Of a stretch of 64,000 bases of DNA, positions 62,601-64,000 are shown piece after piece. Both the position numbers and the translations under genes were made by a program. The stretch is from Dolichospermum sp. DET69 (GTDB lineage Bacteria > Cyanobacteriota > Cyanobacteriia > Cyanobacteriales > Nostocaceae). The stretch is from assembly GCA_017355425.1 (NCBI GenBank), contig CP070233.1, positions 33,501-97,500 of the forward strand, in the 5' to 3' direction. The notes under the pieces were generated by a model, which was given only the letters and a program-made list of their open reading frames with translations, ran no database searches and was not told the DNA's origin. Each line of letters starts with the position of its first letter. Positions within the stretch are counted from its first letter, which is position 1.

Positions 62601-63714
62601 TACCCGATGCTTTCCACCCTTCTGGTTTTTGACCATAAACGGGTAGGGAGTCTCCATCCAAGAAAGATGCTTTTGACGTATAAGATTCTTCAGTTTCTTG
62701 AAATCTAATTCCGTGTAAATCACATAATTGTTTTAGTCGGTCTTTGAGTTTACCTAACGGCATTTGGACAAACTTTTGATTATTAATTCGCCCCATGTTA
62801 GCGTTAGATTTAAATCCGTCATTCCAGCCGATTACTAATGTACCAATGCCGTATTTTAAGCAATGATCAATAATTAGTTTTGCAGCTTTATTAACCCCAT
62901 CTTTCATTTGATGGTTGCGTTTACGGGTCACACGGTCTAGCCAATTATCCCAATAAGCCTCCGGTTTTCCTTCTTTTCGTGTTGATACTTTTTTGTTCCA
63001 AATCTGGTTCATCGCCTTCATTGCACGGGCATCAATCAATAAAGAATTGCCCAAAGTATCAACACAAGCCGCTAAATTTTCAGCCGTTCCCAGGTCAATA
63101 GACAATGCCTGATGGATGTCTAAAACGTGGTTTTGTCTTTCAACTTCATAAGACATTTCCAGATAAAAAACACCGTTTTTAGGTAAGATGGTGAACTCTT
63201 TAACCTTTGATATATCTATGTTTGACGGCATTGGTAGGAAAAATTCAGAAATTCCAAACCATCTTTTAACTGTTAGTCCCAACGAAAATCTGATCTGTCC
63301 ATTGACTAGAGTTAGCTTTTGTGTCCCACTATTAGGATAAGTAACTTTAAAAAGTTTAGAGCCTGTTAGATAGCCGGGAGCTTTGGGCTTAAAGTGTAAT
63401 TGACCTTTGATGAATAAAGAACGTAATTCTTTAAAAGATTTAAAAGCCTCAGCTACAGACAATAAAGTTTGTTGTGCGGGGACGGATGGCATTGATTGAG
63501 CGACCATAGTTTTAGAAACTGAAGGCTCATAAATCAAATCAAACTTACCCGTTAAAAGTTTTCCAGTTTTAAAAAATGTTTGTCTAGCAAAATAAACACC
63601 ACTGTTATAGAGCCTACCCGACTGTTGACAAAGATATTCTAAAATTGCCTTTATCTCATTGTCGGGAGACAACAAAACCTGTTGTACTCCCATTGATTTA
63701 CTAACTTTAGACAT
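62389..63714 (-). CDS. tnpB: TnpB of the IS608-like element
   Basis: A 441-aa TnpB. RuvC-I Asp207 (SIDLG) and RuvC-III Asp390 (VNADLNGAANI) are in place. At the RuvC-II position the sequence is LVIGWNDG (residues 294-300) with no Glu, while Glu340, Glu342 and Glu343 (FQETEESYTSKASF) lie close to the zinc-finger site, whose CxxC pairs are missing. This fits TnpB groups with a relocated catalytic Glu, so activity is still possible. It ends within the right end of the element. Confidence 0.92.
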   Translation of the reverse strand: MSKVSKSMGVQQVLLSPDNEIKAILEYLCQQSGRLYNSGVYFARQTFFKTGKLLTGKFDLIYEPSVSKTMVAQSMPSVPAQQTLLSVAEAFKSFKELRSLFIKGQLHFKPKAPGYLTGSKLFKVTYPNSGTQKLTLVNGQIRFSLGLTVKRWFGISEFFLPMPSNIDISKVKEFTILPKNGVFYLEMSYEVERQNHVLDIHQALSIDLGTAENLAACVDTLGNSLLIDARAMKAMNQIWNKKVSTRKEGKPEAYWDNWLDRVTRKRNHQMKDGVNKAAKLIIDHCLKYGIGTLVIGWNDGFKSNANMGRINNQKFVQMPLGKLKDRLKQLCDLHGIRFQETEESYTSKASFLDGDSLPVYGQKPEGWKASGKRVKRGLYQSANGSIVNADLNGAANILRKVASNLSLDLGLLGRRCLTNAARIRLWVLSPKLTLSAESQCL

Positions 63715-63773
63715 TGTTCGGGTTGCAATGTTATGATATTATTATCATAGCATACTAATATTCAATTGTCATC

Positions 63774-63908
63774 ATGTCTAGAAAAAAAGGTACTGTTATT
63801 TATTTGTCGGAAGAAGACAAAGCAAAGTTAGAACAGATTGCTGCAAGCTGGGGGGTGTCTCAGTCATCGGCCACACAAAGACTAATTAGAGAATACAAGT
63901 TAGCTTAG
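63774..63908 (+). CDS. Small ribbon-helix-helix protein in the element
   Basis: A 44-aa protein (MSRKKGTVIYLSEEDKAKLE ... GVSQSSATQRLIREYKLA): one strand plus two helices, the layout of CopG/Arc-type ribbon-helix-helix repressors. It is divergent from tnpB with 59 bp between the starts, which would hold both promoters, so it may repress tnpB and itself. An imperfect hairpin (CACGGCGGTT/AACCGCCCGTG) follows its stop. Confidence 0.8.
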   Translation: MSRKKGTVIYLSEEDKAKLEQIAASWGVSQSSATQRLIREYKLA

Positions 63909-64000
63909 GAAGGCACACGGCGGTTAAAACCGCCCGTGTCACTTATATCTCAGGTCTAAAGACGCTGAGTTTTACGTTTACCGGATGCTCTTATAAAAAT

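Larger units (their letters stand above)
62374..63992 (-). mobile_element. IS608-like element with tnpB and RHH gene, no tnpA
   Basis: Read on the minus strand, it starts after target TTAT (63993-63996): 8 nt, CCGGTAAACGTAAAA, hairpin CTCAGCGTCTTTAGACCTGAG, then GACACGGGCG and a second hairpin. It ends with AATCTCAGTGTCTTTAGAC, GAGAGTGTCAA, the last four bases being TCAA at 62374-62377. Ends match the MITE at 6230-6604. It carries tnpB and a short divergent RHH gene but no Y1 transposase, so it is an IS1341-type derivative dependent on a trans-acting TnpA. Confidence 0.88.

Overview
The window comes from a filamentous, heterocyst-forming type cyanobacterium (order Nostocales, Anabaena/Dolichospermum-like). 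The evidence is a phycoerythrocyanin operon (pecBACEF), a CpcL membrane rod linker, KaiB/KaiC-type genes, XisH/XisI proteins, frequent GCGATCGC palindromes, and short tandem 7- and 8-bp repeats in many intergenic gaps.

Left part (1-6.0 kb): tRNA-Tyr, an ABC exporter, a secreted protein, a ChuX/HutX-like protein, and the housekeeping cluster rpsP-khpA-phoH, with a 10-copy 16-bp minisatellite just past phoH. A 375-bp non-autonomous IS608-like element lies at 6230-6604.

Cyanobactin locus (6.8-18.5 kb), the most notable part of the window. It holds an acyG-type macrocyclase protease (minus strand), four tandem precursor-peptide genes (minus strand, 46-51 aa) with near-identical leaders and followers but four different hypervariable cores, and acyA-acyB-acyC (plus strand). 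acyA is split by an IS607-family element (tnpA+tnpB) sitting exactly between its protease and C-terminal domains. No cyclodehydratase or prenyltransferase gene is visible. The cores contain no Cys, Ser or Thr, so unmodified head-to-tail macrocycles of the anacyclamide type are predicted. xisH, xisI and a nuclease-fold gene sit between acyG and the precursors.

ffh and the toxin-antitoxin zone (18.5-27.4 kb): ffh, four PIN-domain toxins with their antitoxins, an orphan antitoxin, a HicB-like protein, a DUF4143 ATPase and an HNH endonuclease. A sulfatase follows at 27.4-29.8 kb.

Light harvesting (30.3-35.8 kb): an orphan OmpR-type regulator is divergent from pecB-pecA-pecC-pecE-pecF, and cpcL lies immediately downstream. 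A Panacea-type toxin-antitoxin candidate and a multi-PAS histidine kinase follow.

Clock-like signalling operon (40.7-46.9 kb): a double-domain KaiC homologue, two KaiB homologues, a multi-PAS histidine kinase and two single-domain response regulators, all on the plus strand. DUF1622, BASS-transporter and GTPase genes come next.

Right part (50.5-64 kb): a putative conflict/defence group (deaminase-fold protein, unknown partner, AAA ATPase plus RloB-like protein, resembling AbiL), a polyamine ABC operon potA-potD-potB without potC, mrdA (PBP2), a UbiH-like hydroxylase, a class I lysyl-tRNA synthetase, and a complete IS608-like element carrying tnpB and a short divergent ribbon-helix-helix gene but no Y1 transposase.
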